In this document: piece by piece, positions 5,700 through 5,711 of the stretch | How the letters are laid out: the number at the start of each line of letters is the position of its first letter | Numbering within the stretch: the stretch's first letter is position 1 | From: Kiritimatiellia bacterium | GTDB taxonomy: Bacteria > Verrucomicrobiota > Kiritimatiellia > RFP12 > UBA1067 | Length of the DNA stretch: 5,711 bases | Direction of reading: 5' to 3' | NCBI GenBank assembly: GCA_017411125.1 | Contig: JAFPNP010000259.1 | Location: forward strand, 1-5,711 | The notes under the pieces: model-generated | Seen by the model: the letters and a program-made list of their open reading frames with translations, nothing else | Told to the model about the DNA's origin: nothing | Database searches by the model: none | Program-made: the position numbers and the translations under genes

Positions 5700-5711
5700 G
5701 CAAGATATGCC

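Overview
The window looks like part of a GC-rich bacterial chromosome carrying a lower-GC two-gene restriction-modification (R-M) cassette. The gene set and protein style suggest a polysaccharide-degrading member of the PVC group (Verrucomicrobiota, Kiritimatiellota or Lentisphaerota): a secreted NPCBM-GH27 glycosidase and a GlgA with an N-terminal 'YLPEGMGN'-type insertion. This taxonomic guess is inference from protein resemblance and was not tested by a search.

Layout, left to right. (1) 1-276, plus strand: the 3' end of a polyprenyl (isoprenyl) diphosphate synthase. It carries the KT motif and the second Asp-rich motif (FQINDDIAD) but has an unusually short C-terminal tail. (2) 286-1230: a Dam/D12-class adenine-N6 DNA methyltransferase. 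It is driven by a TGCTATAAT extended -10 element so close to the ATG that the mRNA should be essentially leaderless. (3) 1224-1976: a winged-helix plus HNH protein, the probable cognate restriction endonuclease, overlapping the methyltransferase by 7 nt. (4) 1973-4081: a secreted GH27 family glycosidase (alpha-galactosidase type) with NPCBM, putative Ig-like and TIM-barrel domains. Its ATG overlaps the nuclease stop (ATGA) and its Shine-Dalgarno lies inside the nuclease gene. (5) 4127-5686, minus strand: a GT5 glycogen/starch synthase (GlgA), convergent with the glycosidase and separated from it by 45 bp.

The central R-M pair differs in composition from its surroundings. By hand count, 27/60 G+C at 601-660 and at 1681-1740 compares with 48/60 at 61-120 and 41/60 at 3481-3540. 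It is fitted between neighbours with almost no spare DNA: its promoter sits on the stop codon of the upstream gene, and its last codons contain the ribosome binding site of the downstream gene. No integrase, transposase or tRNA is visible. The simplest reading is horizontal acquisition of a methyltransferase-endonuclease unit into a host metabolic region. In this unit the protective methylase is made first and the nuclease is translationally coupled to it.

The flanking genes are ordinary metabolism: isoprenoid chain elongation, extracytoplasmic alpha-galactoside cleavage and glycogen synthesis. I see no functional link between them and the R-M pair. There is no gene-free stretch over 300 bases, and no CRISPR array, tRNA, rRNA or insertion sequence. 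The most noteworthy points are the compact leaderless R-M cassette, the shortened prenyl synthase next to it, the nuclease's apparently lost zinc cysteines, and the non-canonical ends or insertions of the two carbohydrate enzymes.
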